DNA of 64,000 bases from Roridomyces roridus (GCA_029378245.1 JARKIF010000028.1:372001-436000), one strand, 5' to 3'. Shown: positions 1 to 12,040, numbered from the stretch's first letter. Translations and numbers: made by a program. Notes: a model not told the origin generated them from the sequence alone.

Positions 1-2205
1 TTTTCCAGTGGTGGACCCAGAACCACAGAATGCAGCTTCTCCACAAGCTGCGCTGCGGAAGCATACATTTGTTGTTGTTGGAGGACCGTCAGAATGAAGA
101 GGAAAACTGGGTCAAAAAGTTGCAACCCCTCCCGAGAGTATTGAGTGACTGCTGCTGTCGCCGATCGGGTTCCTCGTTGACGTCAGGTTGCATCCATTGC
201 CGAAATGAGGAGGCGTGCACAGAGATTCGTGCTCCCGACGGTCCCTGCTTGGCCTAGATTCATTCATTCCCTTCATCTCCACGCCGGAATCGCTTCCACC
301 ACCGCTCGCAGGGTTTTGTTCGCAAGGTTCACCCAGAACCCCAAAATCGACCAGGGTTTTGTGCAGTGGTTGACCCAGAACCACAGCGAATGAATCCAGA
401 GTTGCCGATTGCAACCCAGATCCCGAATGCACAGGTTTTTCAAAAGGATAACCCATCAACCTGCTGAATGGTTTCTCTCCTGGGCATAACCAACAAGCCC
501 TTGGCTGTGATCCCCGTGTCCCGGCAAGTCTTGTAACGGCACCACAAGATTTCACGGGCTGACTGAGGATCCGTGACCAACCGAGTCAATTTGAGTTGGC
601 ATTGTGGCTCTGCGCACAGATGTCATCTCCAAATTGCTCATATCTTCTCTTCTACGACTGCCTGCGAAGTGCAGATGATTCCTCTCCCCCTTCCCATTCA
701 AACCAGACTCAAACTCCAATGCCGATGCACTGAGTAAAGTCCGATGACGCCGCCATATCCCAGGGGGTCGGGTTCTTCCGCATGGTGCAGCAGTCAGTGC
801 ACCATGTAGCGAAATCTTGTTGCCGGGCTCCTGGCAATCCCAAGGAGTTGTCGTGTTCTTGACCAGCTGCACGTGCAAGTGAATCCCTGGTGTCGTTGAT
901 GTCCGTCTGGTTCCGTCCCTTCTCTTCCCCACCTGTCTCCACGGATGCAACTTGTCGAGTGCATCTGCCAACGCTAGGATGTGTCATGGCAAATATTGTG
1001 TCTGCACATGAGCCGCCATCCCTTCCAACATTAATTCGTGTCGTTGTTGATTGGTTTCGTTGGGTATCGTCTCGTTCGGGTTGTTGCCTCAGGGGATCCA
1101 ATAACCCGTCGGGTGGATTTCGGATAACCCAGGACCTCAAACGGTGTCGAATTTTGGAGTCGTCCATGCACCGCGTCTTGCGGTGAGCCCCATCCTATTT
1201 TGTCAATTTTCCGCCAATAAAACACCATCCCATGCGTGTTCTGTCCGCCCCCAAAATGGGACAACGAGCTTGTGATTGAGGCGCTGCAGGTTGGTAGGCA
1301 CGAATCCAACCTGCACATTGCGCAGACAGGCAGTGCAGCAATGTCCCAGTACTCCTCGGGGCCTGGAAATCATGCTTCCTCCCCTGCGTCAAACACTCAG
1401 CAAGCCTTCGTTCGTCGGAAGTCGTAAGTCGGGTTCTTCCCATCCGAACAGCGACCTGTCGAAGGTGCACCTTTCTCCCCTCCGTACCCCGCATCCAAGC
1501 AGGCATCCTCTGTTCCTTTCCCTCAGATCGTCCGAGCGCGAGCATCGCCAAGTAGTGTCGAATCGGGTTCCACGCCGTCTTGTCCCCTATCGTAAGCCGG
1601 GGGTTGGCAAGTCGAACGGACGGGATCAGGGCACCGGACCATGCCTGGCCAGGTTCTTCCCCAATTTTGCGTTTTCCTCGTGGTTGTCAAACATGGAGCA
1701 TGAACAGGAGCCGGGGCAGATCGCCACCTCGTATTGTCGACCACCAAGCATGGAAACGTGCGTACGAAGCACCAGATCTTGACCGCGGGTTGCGGTACCG
1801 GTTTATTCCATCCTATTGTCTCAACACAATCGCGGTTGACTCGTTGACCTCATTTTGATCACGTCGTTGTCAGAAATCTTCGTCTCGTGAAGCATTCCTC
1901 GGAACTCTCTCGGGGACTGGCCGTGCCATCCCTATCGCCCACTCCACCATTCCTCCAACCACCTGCTCAATGCGGGATTTCCTCCAATCCTCCCCTACGC
2001 CGTGGTCTTCCTTGATGGTGTCTGAGACATCTCCTATCGGCACCGATGCACGACTCGGTGACCCAGAGGACCAAGACCAAAATGAGAGCCGTGGGAATGG
2101 ACAATCCCAAAGCCCGCCTTTCGAGTACGCATGCATGACGAGCAATGTGAAGTTTCCCATCCTCCGTGTCGTACCCAGAGGAGTCGAAAGGGAGATTCTA
2201 CCTTC
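1..2205. other. no recognisable gene; repeat-derived sequence
   Basis: Open frames of 60-170 codons occur on both strands, but none has a recognisable motif, codon bias or plausible splice pattern. A short motif containing GACCCAGAACCACAG occurs twice, near 14-28 and 373-387, so part of the stretch is locally duplicated. The right edge abuts the TIR-bounded repeat at 2206. It is probably decayed transposon sequence; no function is proposed. Confidence 0.4.
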
Positions 2206-2748
2206 TGTCAACGACAGCGCCTAGGCCGACATGCCGGTGTTCGGATCACGCTCGGATCACGCTCGGTAACGCGGCCGGGTACGACAGGAAGGTGACGGTG
2301 ATTCGGACACGACCAGGGATGGGATGAGGTAGTCAAGCACCAGACGAAATGAGTGTGATCTGCAATGCAAGAGGCCAGACGCAAGGCCTCAGGCTGCAGG
2401 GTCGTCGAATAGGGGAACTGGTAGTGCGGGTGCGAGACCAGTAGTCGTGTCGAATATGTGAATGAAGACCAAGTCAAATACTAAGATGTCGGGTTCTAAG
2501 ACGAGAGGCAGGAACCGGCAAGCCAGAGTATCGCTGGAGAATAGACGAGGTAGAATCTACTGTACAGGAGATTCTACCCAACATTATATAGTAACTTTGT
2601 CAGGAGTTCACTCCTGTGTGATCGGACCCTGTCCCTTAATATCCTCCTGACTCAATAGAGTCCCGGTGGAGCCACCCCTGTGGCCCTGTGTGTAACCACG
2701 ATCGTCCTCTCCTAATATGCATCATGATCCTAGGCGCTGTCGTTGACA
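2206..2748 (+). repeat. 543-bp repeat with 20-bp terminal inverted repeats (solo LTR or MITE)
   Basis: The left end reads TGTCAACGACAGCGCCTAGG and the right end is its exact reverse complement. A diverged copy starts at 11715 (TGTCAACAACAGCGTCTAGG). Both copies carry an internal palindrome around GTAGAATCTACTGTAC and a TATA-like box (near 2582 here, near 11980 in the other copy). TG...CA ends plus a TATA box suggest a solo LTR, whereas 20-bp inverted ends suggest a MITE. No target-site duplication is visible, so the class stays open. Confidence 0.6.
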
Positions 2749-3432
2749 ATATGCTACGACAGTGAATTGACTTTGACTTGCCAGATCTGCGCTCCTGCCT
2801 CCTATTACATTGTGACGACTCTTACGACCTCATGTTTATACTCTATCATTCTTGCACCTAAATGATGAATATTGTACCCAAATGACTTTGCTCGAAAAGT
2901 CCCTTTTCTGTGTCAGTGGCGTCGAGTCGACCTAAAATGGAAAAGGTCCGACAGGTCCGAGAGGCAGTGCTAAAAGACCGATCACTGCTCTTTGTCATTT
3001 GTTTGTCCATGCCATCTCTTTCTCTCTCTCTCTCTCTTCGTCCACTCCACCACAACACCGCGACTCCGGTACACCGACGCTCACCTCTCCCTCACACAAC
3101 ACACACTGGATTCAGCCGTGCTACACAGCGGCTTATATCAACGCAGACCTAGGTGGCGGCGGCTGCGCCACTCGCCATACTCAAGTATACGAGGCAAGCT
3201 TCCTCTCAGAACTCAACGGGTCATGGAACTAACAAATTCAGAAAGCATACTATGCTCAACGGTGCCACCGATGCATCTTTGTCGATGCCACCGAACGTGC
3301 ATCGTGAGTGGGATGCGCACTTGCCGGGATCCATGTGCGTTATACACCTCATCCTTCTCCTTCACATAACTTATTTGTTTTTTGCAAGTCTTTGGGGCCT
3401 CACAAACTGCGGATGGAACAATCTCAACGCCG
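2749..3432. other. no gene seen; TC microsatellite inside
   Basis: No supported gene. A (TC)n tract lies at about 3014-3037. The small open frames here arise from low-complexity sequence. Confidence 0.4.
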
Positions 3433-4745
3433 CTCGAGCAGCTCGGAGAGAACCTACACGCGTCGTCGCTCGATCCGCTCGAGCCCAATTGGTACATGGT
3501 CTTGTATTTTTTCGTGCCCAACACTGGCTGAAGTTGGCTCGAGCAATCGCTTTGAGTCTCGAGCGGCTCGAGCCGTATTGGGCCAGGTGTGTGAACCATG
3601 ATACATTAATTTGCGGGCCACACTAACGATACTGCCTCAAGCCGATCGAGTGGTGGGTCCTTCGAGCAGCTGGCGTGCTCGAGCAAGCCAACCCAGCTAT
3701 CGTACTCAAGCCGTGTGATGTGCAGGTATGTTACGAGGTTGACCTATTTTATTTGTGGACTATCACTAACAAGATTGGCTCGAGCAGGATTGCTCGAGCT
3801 GTCAAGGAACGTGGGTCCGTGGCGGATTGGAGAAGCTTGGGTGGCTCGAGCCGCTCGAGTTGGCTTGTTCGAGTGTCGCTCGAGCCGGGGTGATCATGGT
3901 GGGTTGGTGGTAGTGATGTAACGGGCCCGGCTCGGCCTGAAAGCCCGGGCTTGGGCTCGGCTTTGGCGGGCTCGGGCCCCAAATTCTCGAGGCCCGAGCC
4001 CGAGCCCGAGCCGTAATCAAGCCGGGCCAGGCCCAAAGCCCGGGCTCGAGCCGGGGCCTGCCCATCCGCCAACAAGTAGACTCGAGGACCAGTCTGTCTA
4101 TGAGATGTCGTCTATCGACAAGTCATAGACAGACCAGCTCTGGTCTAGCCAACAAGAAATGCACGGTGCCTTCAAATTTTCCTGTGTTCGAGCTCATGCT
4201 TGTCAGAAATGAGGCTATTGACGCAATATGAGCACCGGTTGGATCAAAATTGTCTCGAACGAACATCACTAGGCTTCCTCTATCAAGCCGAGACTTGCCG
4301 AGGCGTGATTGCACCCAGATGTGGTGATCTGAAGGGCTGAAACACAACATACTTATGTTCATATGATGGGAACGGAGTCGGCAGACACCTTCCCTCGTGA
4401 TCCCATCAATTACCACTACTGGCAGCCAGGCCCGGGCCTGGCGCGCTCCATCGGGCCTGAGATTGTTGAAGCCCGAGCCCTAGGCCCACCCAAGCCCTGT
4501 GTCGGGCCCGGCTCGGCTTCACTAAGCCCCGGCCCGGCTTGGTCGGGCCCGGCGGCCCAGGCCGAGCCTTTTACATCACTAGTTGGTGGAGGATTGTAGA
4601 GCATTGGGTGGCTCGAGCCGTTCGAGTTGCCTTGCTCGAGTGTCGCTCGAGCTTGGGGTGACTAGTAGTACATAATGTATATCTAGCTAAAAAGTATCAG
4701 CACGCTCGGGTAGTACTCGAGCGGCTCGAGTGGAATGCGCATTGA
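3433..4745. repeat. TCGAG-rich direct and inverted repeat tract
   Basis: The motif GCTCGAGC or CTCGAG recurs many times between 3433 and 3900 and again between 4596 and 4740. A block of about 70 bp at 3826-3897 (containing GGTGGCTCGAGCC and GAGTGTCGCTCGAGC) is repeated directly at 4596-4668. The two parts are separated by the MITE at 3911-4581, whose insertion split an older repeat. No protein is encoded. Confidence 0.65.
3911..4581. mobile_element. hAT-type MITE, 671 bp
   Basis: The ends are inverted repeats: TAGTGATGTAA at the left and TTACATCACTA at the right, followed inward by GGCTCGGCC-type sequence. It is flanked by a perfect 8-bp duplication, GTTGGTGG (3903-3910 and 4582-4589). An 8-bp duplication and a TAGTG end fit the hAT superfamily. 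The interior is rich in GGGCCCGGC/GCCCGGGC blocks near both ends and has no transposase, so it is non-autonomous. Confidence 0.85.
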
Positions 4746-5288
4746 AATGCTGGATACTCGAGCAAAGCCCCCGGGGGGGTAGTTGCAATTGCCGAGTTTT
4801 GTGAGGCATGAAAGGACCTTGTTGCAAGCGAGCATCTTGTGCGCGTGCTCGATTCAGAGTGAACAACTCGGCGTGCCTGGATTCTCAATTCTTTTCGAGT
4901 CCAAACTGAGCTGAACGGTTCAACGACCGGCCACTACTTACCTCGATCTGGGGAACTAGATACACGGAGCTGTCGTACTGGCTCAAGTGTAAGTAAAACA
5001 CTCTGCGTAGCCGAGGCCTCCATCCACATTCTTTTCGACAAAAACTTCCAGCCATACATAGACCTAAGACGACGCCTGGCAGACGGTGTAAATCAAACAC
5101 TCGCGGTTTGAAAGGACCTTGAAAGCGAGCGTCTTGCGCGCGTATAGCTGTTTCTGTCTCGGCCGGGCTAGCACTTTCCTCTGAATGTTATTGACTCGTC
5201 GGAATGCAGTGAGTGGGACAACTATTCGATGGATGAAGGACTTTAAATTATTTTAGTAAGATAAGCGGATTGTATATCCTCAAGGCGA
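4746..5288. other. no gene seen; downstream of the membrane-protein gene
   Basis: No recognisable coding or repeat structure apart from a partial repeat of AAAGGACCTTG.AAGCGAGC near 4813 and 5110. The minus-strand gene to the right ends at 5289, so its 3' untranslated region should lie here. Confidence 0.3.
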
Positions 5289-7338
5289 CTACTCCATGAA
5301 ATGTGCCACCCCCGGCCCTGCCAAACATGTTCGCACCATTCCAGCTTTGCGTAGTTTAGTTGTGGTTGGATCGACAACTTGCTCCAATTCCGACTCAAGC
5401 TCCGGATGGTTGCGGAAAAGCCAGATGATGTGGAGTGGGCCCATTCCACTGATTATTCCCTCGTCTCGGGTGGGCTTGCGGAAGACTGAAAATTGGAGAG
5501 AAAGAAGAAATAGTACGCCAGATATCACAGTGCCGAGGATGATCTAGACAATGAATCGGGTCTATCTTCAACTTCTCGAAATCACTCACGAAAGTCATGT
5601 TAGCCTGCGACATTTGTTCAAGTTCTGCATCAATTCGGCGGAGAAATTCACATACATCGAGCCTTGCTTCAATTGTATCCGCGATGAGATCGGCGTTTCC
5701 TTGCAGCAGGGAGACCTCCATGGGTGGAGGGCCATTGGGTTCCAAGCTCGTCGGAGTGAAGCTGGGAAGCGGGGGTATGTGGCCTACTGGGCACGGGTCT
5801 CGGTGCTTGACTCAGTACGTTGCGCGCGTTACTCACGAGTCCAGTACATCGAGGCTACGAGCTCGGCCAGTGCATCTTCGAACTGATGCAAGGTGACGGA
5901 TGAACCGGCAGAGTCGAGGTTGAAACGTTCGGTGAAGAACCTGGAAACAGATGAGATGGAAAGAGACGCGGGAGTGAGCCACAACATATCGGATATGCTC
6001 TCGAGGCCGTTGCTTGACGACATGCCAGCGGCATAGAAGGATTCCCACTGGAAAACGGTGACCTTAGACGAAGGAACATTATTTAGGACGCACATCGTAC
6101 GCGAGCCTATCGTACGCGTCTGCCGACGCCGTCCTGTTGCCTGTGTCTTGAACCGGTGACCACACGGAGGAATTTTTCCGGACAGCCCCCGGGCTCGACA
6201 GCACTCGAGATTGTGAGTCGACGGAAATACTCCTGTTGATCAGGCCCAAAGAACACCCGAAAATTTGAATCAGCCTAATATCCACGTCGTAGGCCGTCAT
6301 TGCAGAGACGTTGACCAAGGGTCCGGTATTACCAGCTGAATCGAAAATAGGAACCGCGCTGTAGAATAGCGCCGTGGTGTCGAACACCATCCCCTGGTCA
6401 CCGGACTCGGCATACTCCAGCGTAGAGAAGACGCCGTCGCCGAGGTTCGGTATCATATAATCCAATCCCAGGATTTTGATTGTGTGCCATGTTGAATTAA
6501 TCACCGGATCCGGAAAATACCCACAAGTCATGTTGAGTTGGACGGCATCGACGGTGGCGGTCCCTGTTCGAAAATCTGGGTTGTTCAAGACGTCGTAGAG
6601 TATCCCTCCCTCAAGCCCCAACGTTGGAGAACTGGAATTGACGAATGGAAAATAAGAGAGTGATCCTTGTGCGTAAAGCAGTGGGCTGTGCCTGGGAAAT
6701 GGGACCGCACACAATCAGATTATGCCTCCATCAGAGACTAACGCACAATATATCTGTCCGCGCGCCGATACTCGAAGGTTCGTAGCCGGAGAAGGTGAAT
6801 TGGGGAATGCCTTGAGTCCGGACCGGGACGGAGACCGTGGAGTTGAATACCTGCACAGCGAAGAGAGCCGGGGATGTGATATGGAGGGCCAAGATACCGA
6901 CCAGGTACAAAAGCACGGAGATGACGGCAGAGAGTGACCGACTCTGGTGGAAGACAGACGCAAATGCCGACCCAACTCCCCGCCAGGCAGCCACGGTGTC
7001 GTCAGTGACCGTGAGCATCTGGGTCTTGCGAAGACTCCGCCTGATGGAAAGGGTCTGCGCCAGGAATACGAGCCCGGCTGTGTATATCTGAAATGAATCA
7101 AGTAAGGGATGAGTGTGGGGAAATAAGCGTCGTACGGTTATGGAGGCTGTAGCGAGCGTGCTGATGAGCAAAGCCACGAGAGATTGGTGTGAGAGGGCAA
7201 AGGTAATCCTGTGCTCGAGTCCCATACTGCAGAGCACTGCAAGGATCAAATGGATGACCAGGAGTCCCAAGTGTAGGGTGGTGGACAGCACACCCAACAC
7301 CAAGTCGCATGTCCACGTTGAGCCCAGTCTTTCTGGTT
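5289..7338 (-). CDS. hypothetical multipass membrane protein, module 2 of a tandem pair
   Basis: Function unknown. Several exons separated by short introns encode a membrane-spanning start (the TLHLGLLVIHLILAVL region near 7270 and the AVISVLLYLVGILAL region near 6900), then a long Asn/Ser-rich, probably extracytoplasmic part (about 6715-6080, with LNMTCGYFPDPVINST and ALFYSAVPIFDS), then a last hydrophobic segment (GVLFLLSLQFSVF) and a short tail with IIWLFRNHPELE and RKAGMVR, ending at a TAG at 5289. The same order of blocks occurs upstream in module 1. The exon starting at 7338 has an AG acceptor at 7339-7340 and no own start codon; it joins in frame, in the same phase as module 1, to a donor at 7383. 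Family resemblance: predicted membrane proteins of Agaricomycetes without a known role. Exon boundaries are approximate. Confidence 0.65.
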
Positions 7339-7383
7339 CTTAATGTCTGTCAGCCCCTGAATTCCTGGACGGGTACGTGTTAC

Positions 7384-9953
7384 CTGTTGAGGCCTGTTTG
7401 TCAGCAGGGTATGTCGTCCCCGATAGACCGTCTGCGTCTTCCGATAACTCTCCTACCTCCTCCAAAACCTCTGGGATGCGTCCGGTTCCATTTATCAGTT
7501 GCACCCGCACCATCCCCGCTCGCCGCAGATTGAAATCCGTCGGAACTTGCACTTGCTCCAGACTGGCGACGAGTTCAGGATGGTCACGGTACAGCCAGAT
7601 AGTCTGAAGCACATCCAGCCCATCAATCCTCGTCGCAGGAGCCTCCCATCGTCGTCCCAGGAGGCACAATCGGAATGAGAGACACGAAATTATGAGTGAG
7701 GCGACCAGGCATTCCAAGATCTAAGCAGCTTAGGTCAGCGAAAGACAAAGCAAATCTGTCAAAAACGGTCCACGGACAGATATGATGTTCAGCTGGTCGC
7801 AGCTCAGTCTTTCGCAAGCATATCCTATGTACGAACTCACGGCTAGACGATTCTGAATAACGGGCTCTGAGACGATTGCTTGACCAGTGAGCAGTGAAAC
7901 ATTGAAAGGTTGTGATGAGTTGATGTACCCTGACGGGGCAGGAACGTGGCCCACTGCGCGGACGTCACTCGAGTCTGAAACAGTTGGGTTGAACCAAAAA
8001 AAAACTCACGTGTCCAAAACATCGACGCCACACTCTTCGCCAATTGGTTCTCAACCTCATGCAGGTAAACACTGGTTCGGGGAGTCGTGTTGAATGGGTA
8101 CAGCTCTAACGGCTGCAGCAAAGCCCTGCACAGCCGGTCAGTAGTGAAGCACTGGTCGGGACTCAGTTGAAAACCACTGCGAAGAACGCACATATCCGCC
8201 ACCGTCAACCCCAGGGCTGCAGCCCCTGCAATGAGTGGAGAAGGATTGGCTATAGGCATCGCAGAGTACCAGCCTTCCCACTTGATCAAAAAATCAGCTC
8301 CACTTGCATACAGCGGCAGGTACTTATGTCAATACGCACAATATCGAGAAACCCTTTTGTGCCATCTGAGAACGCCGCACTGGATAGATTTGTGGATCCC
8401 TGAGTGAGTGGGTTCCACGTCGACGTGTGTTTCTCGATGGGCGGCGTCTTGAAAGCAAACGAGGTGAAGTTGTGCGACTGAGAATCAACGAGAACTGTTT
8501 GCTCGACAAGCCCAAGGGTGCACCAGAAGATCTGCACAGCCCAAACCGTCGGAGGGGGACCAAGCTCAGTCCCATTGATCCAAGGGGCAGTGTTATTGTT
8601 CGAGTCCAAAACTGGAATGCTCGCGTAGAACACGGCATGCCTGCCCAGGAAGGTGGAATCCTCATGGAGGCTCGGACTCCGTCGCAATGTGGAGATCATA
8701 ACTTGGCCTACTAGAAGGTTTGAGCTTCACACATTGCATTTCGGAACAAAGAGAAACCTACAGACATCTTCCAGAAAGTACTGTTCGCCACCAACATCCA
8801 CCCTCCTAGCAGTGGCATTGACAGCTGCATCTGGTATGTATCCACAACTGATGTTGAAGCCGGTAGCATTGACGCGCACAGAGCCCGTTCCTCCGTTCGG
8901 TGTAAGTACATCATACAAGGTCGCCTCATGGAGTCCCAGGGTGTTGCTCGGAGTGAGGAAGGGGAGAAAAGATAGCGAGCTGAATGCGTATTGTTCAGCA
9001 GCTTCCCTGGTGAGAAGCGAGTGAGTAGCACCCAAGAGAAGATAAAGCTCTCGCCGTACATAAAATCCTGTCTATTGGTTTCGTTGACACCAGATAGGTC
9101 GAACGCCGGAAGGTTTTGGGTCGAGATGGGCACGGATTGATTGACGACAAAAGACTGTGGCGCGGCTACTGCAGGGAACGCTGTGTGGAGAACCGCGATG
9201 CCGGCGAGATATATCAAAGCACAGAGGACGCCTACTGGTGACGCAGGGACGGCGCGCTGTTGCCAGAGTCGTACGACGGCCGAGCCTAGACCTGACCAAG
9301 CAACAGCGTTGTCATGCGTGGCTGTGAGCGGTTGCCTGCTGTTAAGGTCGTGACGAAGGGCCAGGGACTGCGTGACAAAAACCAGTAAAGCGGAGTAGAG
9401 CTAATGATCTTGGTGAGATAACTGTAGCCGCGAGATGCATGTCCTATACCGTGATAAAAGTTGTCAAGATTCCCTTGACGAGCCGGGCCACATGCAGTTC
9501 TTGATCCACAGTGAAAATTATCTCGTGTTCCCACTCTTGATGCCACACCACGAGAAGAAGGAACTGGACGGTGACTAGCGCCAAGTGCAAGCACAATGCA
9601 AGAATGCTGCGCTGACGGGACAAGTCCCTCTCCGTCGGTTCTGTATCACACCAACATTAATGAGTTAGGAATAATTTCGTCGAGGGGAGAACTGATGACG
9701 AACCCAGCCCAGGTTTGTCTAGAAGAGTTTCGCCGGACCCTGTGTCCTCTGTGTCATCGGCGAGTGAGCGGGGGCGAGTCTCGTGTAATTCTGGGGGCTG
9801 ATTCATGGAGAGGGAAGGGGAGGTGCGAAGGGGTGGGGACCAGGGTTGCATGACAGCCGGCATTATAGGTAATGGTGGGCATCGGCATGGAGATGCGATG
9901 GAAAGTGCCACCGCTTCGGCGGTGTGGATTTTGAGAGGACATCTCAAGGCCAC
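7384..9953 (-). CDS. hypothetical multipass membrane protein, module 1 of a tandem pair
   Basis: Paralogue of the neighbouring module; role unknown. The likely start is one of the ATGs between 9953 and 9795 in an Asp/Glu-rich first exon (NQPPELHETRP). Its donor near 9708 and an acceptor near 9634 (branch site CTAAC just before it) join to an exon with LALCLHLALVTVQFLLLVVW. Later exons give IYLAGIAVLHTAFPAVAA, an Asn-rich domain (FNISCGYIPDAAVNAT, AVFYASIPVLDS), SVASMFWT, and a tail with TIWLYRDHPELVA and RRAGMVR. No stop follows this tail: the frame continues through about 30 acidic residues to a consensus donor at 7383 and into module 2. The result is either one two-module protein or two genes with overlapping ends. 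Confidence 0.65.
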
Positions 9954-9988
9954 GAGGAGAGAAGCTGCAACTGGGAAGATTTTTGGGC

Positions 9989-10513
9989 TAAGGCTCCAAT
10001 AGTTTCTGTTTACAAACGTTTAAACAGTTATTAATCATATTTATTTCTGTTTAGTTTGTGAGCCTCGGCAAACTGTTCACAAACGGTTTGTAAATGACAA
10101 ATGGTTCTCACCTCAGCCAGTGAGGAGGGGACCATTCGGTGAAGTTCATTGGAGCCGAGGTCAGTGAATCTTGCATTTCGTGGCATGTGGTTCATTTGAA
10201 CAGTGGCCATCAATGGATCATAGGGCGGCAGAGACCGCCGCACACGGTTTCGGGCATCTCGGACATCCTGGATTTGCCTCTGGAGGTGTCCAACAGGTAC
10301 TCATGGGTGAATTCACATCCTCGAGCTGTTGAATGACTTGTGCATGCAGTAATTGGTTGCCTAGATTGACTTTGAGGTTGACGAGAACTCACCTCCAAAG
10401 TCCATCAAAATATACCATTTATAGACCATTTAAACGGTTTATCAAACGGTTTGCAACCGTTTTCGTTTAGTTTGCCCGTTGTCGCAAACGAAAACTAAAT
10501 GGTTGGAGCCTTA
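9989..10513. mobile_element. hAT-like MITE, 525 bp
   Basis: The ends are TAAGGCTCCAA and its complement TTGGAGCCTTA, flanked by TTTTGGGC (9981-9988) and TTTTGGGG (10514-10521), an 8-bp duplication with one mismatch. The subterminal parts are rich in AAACGGTTT and TTTGTAAA-type motifs (near 10080 and 10430-10470), as expected for transposase binding sites. No coding capacity. Both flanks carry a similar block (ATGGTGGGCATCG, near 9872 and 10534), so the surrounding host sequence was duplicated. Confidence 0.7.
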
Positions 10514-10521
10514 TTTTGGGG

Positions 10522-11044
10522 GCAGGGATGACAATGGTGGGCATCGCCATGGAGATCAGATAGAAAGAGATCTGTCGAACATGGTTGGTTGCGACCAACA
10601 CCCCTGCCAGCTCGCTGCCCACTGATGAATGGAAACGTACCAAAAATGTAATCTCTTTTACAGACCCTCGACGTGTACTAGAAAATAAAGATATATGTAT
10701 GCACAGATGGGGGGTAAAGTTCTATTGCTCAAGGTGCGAATACATGCTCGTACTTTCACCTTTTCAGTAGCTAAGTTACCGTACATAGAGACGAGGTACA
10801 TAGCCAATTACCATGGTGAACGAACCGCCCAGTGGCGTTCGTGACGCGTTTCATCACCACGAGACGCTACTTGTTTGATCGCTACGAGACGGTTGCATGC
10901 ACTGCCCGGTGGCGTGCACTGCCCATCCTCTTCGCTCTGGTTTGCCTCGCTCTACGACAACTCCAACACGACGCTCCGCAAGCTCCGCGAAGAGGCCAAA
11001 AATTGAATGAGACGACACCACGATCAAGATTCAGAGGACAGGAG
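10522..11044. other. no gene seen
   Basis: No recognisable gene. The plus-strand frame from 10832 runs into the LINE fragment that follows but shows no motif before about 11040. Confidence 0.3.
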
Positions 11045-11732
11045 CTGCGTCGGCAAAAAACAGTTGTCTTACCATTCGGATCACGAACATACATAAAATT
11101 GCTGTGACACGGTCTTTCAATGAAGAGTCCGGCACTTTCGAAGATGAGCTCACCGTGGTTGCAGACGGACAATCATGCCGTATCCTTGGGGCCTGGATTG
11201 GAAACGATATCAACTACACAACACCATGGCCCAGAATCCTAGAAGAGATTTCAAGGGCACTCACCAAATGGAATGCCCGCAAACTATCCCTGGAGGGATG
11301 CAGACATGTCATTAACATGGTGATCGGAGGAAAGACCCAATTCCTTACTCGTGTACAAGGTATGCCCAAAGACATAGAGGCATCTCTGATCAGGACACAA
11401 GACTACTTCCTGTGGGAAGGGAAGAAAGCCCGCATTGCCCACCAGACTATGAGTCGACCACTGCTGGAGGGAGGGAAGCAAATCCTAGACATTGAATCCA
11501 GGAACGAAGCAATTGACCTGTGGAACGCCAAGGAATTCTTGCGAGACGATGCCGAACGAGCAAATTGGGCGTACCTCGCTGAGAGCACAATAGCTCACAG
11601 ATGGAACATGGGCTAACCGGAGAGAAAGCAAGGGCTCCTATCGAAGGTGTTCTTACAATACATCCATATCCCGAACTGGAGGACAAGCCCGTTGGCCGAC
11701 GATCTCAAGCGCATTGTCAACAACAGCGTCTA
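11045..11732 (+). pseudogene. Tad-like LINE ORF2, C-terminal fragment
   Basis: The reading frame carries the block that follows the reverse transcriptase in LINE polyproteins of basidiomycetes: VVLPFGSRTY, then GQSCRILGAWIGN, LSLEGCRHVINMVIGG, TQFLTRVQGMP, and further on ILDIESRNEAIDLW and PLADDLKRIV. The reverse transcriptase and endonuclease are absent, so this is a 5'-truncated copy, the usual product of target-primed reverse transcription. A stop and frame change lie at about 11103, and a stop (TAA) at 11614-11616 interrupts the tail. The right end is cut by the repeat that begins at 11715, whose sequence supplies the last codons and stop. Confidence 0.75.
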
Positions 11733-12040
11733 GGCCGGCTTGCCGGGTGATCGGATCAGACGCAGAACGGCGTGGGTGACACGGCCGGGTACGACAAGAA
11801 GGTCGACGAACTCGAGAACGTCGAGAAGAGACGAGTCGAGCACAACGAGACGAGTTGAGTCTCGGCGAATAGGCGAGTCGGGTTGTGTCCGTGAGGGAAG
11901 AGAACGTAACCCGTAAGCCAAAGTAGCGCTGGAGATTAGACGAGGTAGAATCTACTGTACATGAGATTCTACCCAAGTATAAATACTAAACACCTCAGGA
12001 GTGTTCTCCTGTACGATCGGTCCCCAGCCCATGCTGTAGT
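11715..12040 (+). repeat. truncated second copy of the 2206-2748 repeat
   Basis: Starts TGTCAACAACAGCGTCTAGG and follows the first copy through GGCCGGGTACGACA, the GTAGAATCTACTGTAC palindrome, a TATA-like TATAAATAC near 11980 and CTCAGGAGT. Similarity fades after about 12030 and no right inverted end is found. It sits directly on the LINE tail. Confidence 0.6.

Noticed and set aside
112..971. Minus-strand ORFs of 139-152 codons near the left edge
   Set aside because: They overlap one another in different frames and show no domain; a transposon origin is likely but could not be shown.
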